This document shows positions 6,476-8,751 of a stretch of 8,751 bases of DNA, in pieces. The first letter of the stretch is position 1. Each line of letters begins with the position of its first letter. Source of the stretch: Sulfurospirillum sp. UBA6790 (lineage in GTDB: Bacteria; Campylobacterota; Campylobacteria; Campylobacterales; Sulfurospirillaceae). Location: contig DKFS01000050.1 of the NCBI GenBank assembly GCA_002452855.1, forward strand, positions 1-8,751. Direction: 5' to 3'. The position numbers and the translations under genes are program-made. The notes below the pieces were generated by a model that did no database searches, was not told the DNA's origin, and saw only the letters and a list, made by a program, of their open reading frames with translations.

Positions 6476-7250
6476 CTTCGTCATCCTCATCGCTACCAAT
6501 ATACGCTTCAACAACCACAGGGTCATCTTGAACAAAGGAGGGGACACCTTCACTGATCTTCGCACCAAAATTGATAACGGTAATGTACTCAGAAAGACTC
6601 ATAACCATTTCCATATCGTGCTCAATCATCATGATAGTCACACCCATCGCTTGAATTTTGCGTATGGTTTGTGTGAGCTCTAACGTCTCATTTTCATTTA
6701 AACCTGCCGCGGGTTCATCCAAAATAAGCAGCTCTGGTTCCGCCGCTAACGCGCGTGCCATCTCGATGCGCCTTTGAATTCCATACGAGAGGTCACCCGC
6801 TGGAGTCGTTGCATATTGAGACAAATTGAAAAATGCCATCAACTCTCCGACTTTTTCCCAATTTTCTCTTTCATCTTTATAATACGCAGGCGTTGGAATA
6901 ATGCCGTTATACCATCTCTGCTTTGATTTGATATGGCGCCCTGACATAATGTTTTCAGCAACACTCATCTCAGCAAAAAGGCGAATTGTTTGAAAAGTAC
7001 GCAAGATGCCAAGCTCTGCAATCTTATAAGGACTGACACCTTTAATCTCTTTTCCCTTCCAGAGGATTTGACCGATTTCAGGCGTATAAATCCCTGTAAT
7101 ACAGTTAAACAGTGTCGTTTTGCCTGCACCGTTTGGTCCGATAATGCCGTAAATCTGCCCTTTTTTCACTTTCATTGAGAGGTCGTTAATGGCAACCAAG
7201 CCTTGAAACAACTTACTCACATTTTTAATCTCTAAGATATATTCGCTCAT
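6468..7250 (-). CDS. livG: HAAT-family amino-acid ABC transporter ATPase LivG
   Basis: Partner ATPase of LivF, 260 residues, cytoplasmic and bound to the permease pair. Walker A GPNGAGKT is at 38-45, the Q-loop is Q87 in RTFQTIRLF, the signature is LSYGIQRR at 154-161, Walker B is LLILDEP at 174-180 and the H-loop is H211 in IEHDM. The 20-30 residue insertion before the signature is typical of LivG. The signature has isoleucine where Gln is usual (LSYGQQ). The C-terminus ends in seven acidic residues (DEDDEDE), which I do not expect in LivG. The ATG overlaps the livM stop as ATGA, and AAGGAGG lies within the last livM codons, so the start is secure and translation is probably coupled. Overlaps livF by 8 nt. 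Confidence 0.96.
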   Translation of the reverse strand: MSEYILEIKNVSKLFQGLVAINDLSMKVKKGQIYGIIGPNGAGKTTLFNCITGIYTPEIGQILWKGKEIKGVSPYKIAELGILRTFQTIRLFAEMSVAENIMSGRHIKSKQRWYNGIIPTPAYYKDERENWEKVGELMAFFNLSQYATTPAGDLSYGIQRRIEMARALAAEPELLILDEPAAGLNENETLELTQTIRKIQAMGVTIMMIEHDMEMVMSLSEYITVINFGAKISEGVPSFVQDDPVVVEAYIGSDEDDEDE

Positions 7251-8197
7251 TTGACCTCCTTTTTAAGGAAGTTTGGAATATTGCCAAACTTAACAGGCCA
7301 TATACCGCGAGGTCTTAGAATCATGGTTAAAATCATCGCTACACCAAAGACAAGATAGCGTGCTGTTTCAAACTCTCTGAACATTTCAGGCAAAACAAAC
7401 ATCACAAACGTTCCGATTAAAACACCTGGCAAGGAAGCTGAGCCACCTACGAGGACAATCGTAAAGAACATAATAGATTGCGTGACATTAAAGGCTTCAG
7501 GACTCACGGCGGAGTATTGAACTGAGAACATACTGCCTGCCGCTCCAGCGATACCCGCACCGATAATAAACGCATAGAGTTTATAGTAACGAATACTAAT
7601 CCCCATGCTTTGTGCCGCGATTTCATCTTTATGAATGTAAAACATCGCGCGCCCAAATTTACTTCTGTCCAAATTGCGCATAATAAAAAGCGTGATACCT
7701 AAAAGAATAAATGCCATATAATACATATGGGTTTGCGTGACAAACTCATACCCAAATACTTTAACCACATCGATACCAAAGATTCCATTGGGTCCACCAG
7801 TGAGTCCAAACACATCGTTTTCCAAGACTTGAATGAAGATGATGTTAAAACCAATGGTCGCCACTAAAAGATAATCACCCCTTAGGTGAATAATGGGAGC
7901 GGCAAGGATAAACGCAAAAAACATAGGAATTAAAACCGCTGGCGCCCATGAAGCAAGAATAGGCAGACCAAAATGCACATTCATAATGGCTGTCGTATAG
8001 GCACCCAAACCAAAGAACATGGCGTGTCCCATATGAAAAACACCCGCTCGTCCTAAGATGATGTCTTGCGAAAGTGCAACGACGGAAAATACCAAGAATG
8101 TCGTACCGATGGCTAACCACGCAGAATCAACAAACAGCGGATAAAACCCCATAAAAACCAGTAGCGCAATGGCTATAATGCTTGTTTTATTCATCAT
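7247..8197 (-). CDS. livM: HAAT-family amino-acid ABC transporter permease LivM
   Basis: Inner-membrane permease, 316 residues, with eight or more hydrophobic segments, that forms the translocation path with LivH. The family motif GRAGVFHMGHAMFFGLGAY is at 49-67, TGGPNGIFGI at 133-142, and the cytoplasmic loop that contacts the ATPase (EAA-like, FGRAMFYIHKDEIAAQSMGI) at 181-200. RPRGIWP closes the protein at 295-301. The reading frame begins with two adjacent ATGs; the first (8195-8197) overlaps the livH stop as ATGA and is preferred, the second would shorten it by one residue. The stop overlaps the livG start in the same way. The length and order match livHMGF operons elsewhere. Confidence 0.95.
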   Translation of the reverse strand: MMNKTSIIAIALLVFMGFYPLFVDSAWLAIGTTFLVFSVVALSQDIILGRAGVFHMGHAMFFGLGAYTTAIMNVHFGLPILASWAPAVLIPMFFAFILAAPIIHLRGDYLLVATIGFNIIFIQVLENDVFGLTGGPNGIFGIDVVKVFGYEFVTQTHMYYMAFILLGITLFIMRNLDRSKFGRAMFYIHKDEIAAQSMGISIRYYKLYAFIIGAGIAGAAGSMFSVQYSAVSPEAFNVTQSIMFFTIVLVGGSASLPGVLIGTFVMFVLPEMFREFETARYLVFGVAMILTMILRPRGIWPVKFGNIPNFLKKEVK

Positions 8198-8751
8198 ACC
8201 TTCTCCGCTACTTTTTCACCAAGGATTCCCGTTGGTCTAAACACTAAAATGACAATTAAAAGCACAAACGTAAATGTTTCCGCCCACTGTGTCGAGATAT
8301 ACCCCGTAATAAGTGCATTAAAAAGTCCCAATAACAGACCTCCAAGCATCGCTCCTGGAATATTGCCAATACCACCCATAATAGCGGCAACAAAAGCATT
8401 AAGTCCATACATCCAACCCATATCAAAGGTGATACCGCGATAATAAGCGCCAATAAACAGTCCTGCAACGGCACCAAGGCTTGAGCCAATAATGAAAATA
8501 ATCATAATGATACGATTAACATTAATTCCCATCAGTTTTGCGGCATCTTGGTCAATGGCAACAGCACGGATAGCTGTACCAATTTTTGTTTGATTGATAA
8601 AAAAATAAAGCCCTATCATCAATAAAGAAGAGAGCCCTAAAATCATCACTTGCGTAAAGGTAATCACAACACCTCCCACGGTCCACAATGTTGAAGGGAA
8701 CAAGTCTGAGGGAAATATTTTCATATTGGGTCCCCAAATGAGCATCACGGA
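8194..8751 (-). CDS. livH: HAAT-family amino-acid ABC transporter permease LivH (N-terminus outside window)
   Basis: The last 185 residues or so of the LivH permease; the frame stays open to the right edge, so the N-terminal hundred or so residues (LivH is usually about 290-310) lie outside. The in-frame GTG at 8746-8748 and ATG at 8743-8745 are internal codons, not starts. Several hydrophobic segments are visible. The ATPase-contact loop reads GTAIRAVAIDQDAAKLMGIN, and then GGIGNIPGAMLGGLLLG and near the end RPTGILGEKV, all as in E. coli LivH. The TGA overlaps the livM start by 4 nt. Any periplasmic binding-protein gene would have to lie upstream of livH, outside the window, or elsewhere. 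Confidence 0.95.
   Translation of the reverse strand, partial: SVMLIWGPNMKIFPSDLFPSTLWTVGGVVITFTQVMILGLSSLLMIGLYFFINQTKIGTAIRAVAIDQDAAKLMGINVNRIIMIIFIIGSSLGAVAGLFIGAYYRGITFDMGWMYGLNAFVAAIMGGIGNIPGAMLGGLLLGLFNALITGYISTQWAETFTFVLLIVILVFRPTGILGEKVAEKV

Noticed and set aside
6476..6568. Longer livF start at 6568
   Set aside because: It would add 31 residues with no match to LivF and a 101-nt overlap with livG; the ATG at 6473-6475 gives the normal LivF N-terminus.
8743..8748. GTG/ATG as a start codon of livH
   Set aside because: The frame is open to the window edge and the sequence here is in the middle of LivH when compared with the E. coli protein.

Overview
The window looks like ordinary chromosome of an AT-rich Campylobacterota (epsilonproteobacterial) species, most likely Sulfurospirillum or a close relative. 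The clues are the EF-Tu N-terminus (residues 62-71 read [10 protein letters not shown]), the low GC, a PutA of about 1200 residues without an N-terminal DNA-binding domain, and the AT-rich promoter style. The phylum is fairly safe; the genus is inference.

Left end (1-913, minus strand): a translation operon read leftwards, tRNA-Thr(UGU), tRNA-Tyr(GUA), tRNA-Gly(UCC), tRNA-Thr(GGU), then tuf, which is cut by the window edge. This is the same order as the thrU-tyrU-glyT-thrT-tufB operon of E. coli. A near-consensus sigma70 promoter lies upstream of the first tRNA. The 143-nt gap before the last tRNA holds a dyad and a possible second promoter.

Middle left (982-2030, plus strand): a divergent member of the YaaA (DUF328/UPF0246) peroxide-stress family. 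It is followed by a 73-residue protein with one N-terminal membrane segment and an unusually regular coiled coil carrying asparagine at five successive heptad d positions. A hairpin terminator closes this side.

Centre (2040-5714, minus strand): putA, a bifunctional proline dehydrogenase / pyrroline-5-carboxylate dehydrogenase that turns proline into glutamate. It has no ribbon-helix-helix autorepressor domain, and its promoter region carries two copies of GTAGTACT that could bind a separate regulator.

Right (5713-8751, minus strand): livH (5' part outside the window), livM, livG and livF, with start and stop codons overlapping at every junction and a strong terminator after livF. They encode the two permeases and two ATPases of a branched-chain/hydrophobic amino-acid (HAAT) ABC importer; no substrate-binding protein lies in the window. 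Its position directly upstream of putA, on the same strand, makes import of proline or related amino acids for catabolism a reasonable but unproven idea.

No mobile element, CRISPR array or defence system is visible. The features most worth a second look are the Asn-at-d coiled-coil membrane protein, the over-represented palindrome TTTACATGTAAA, and the repeat pair at the putA promoter.
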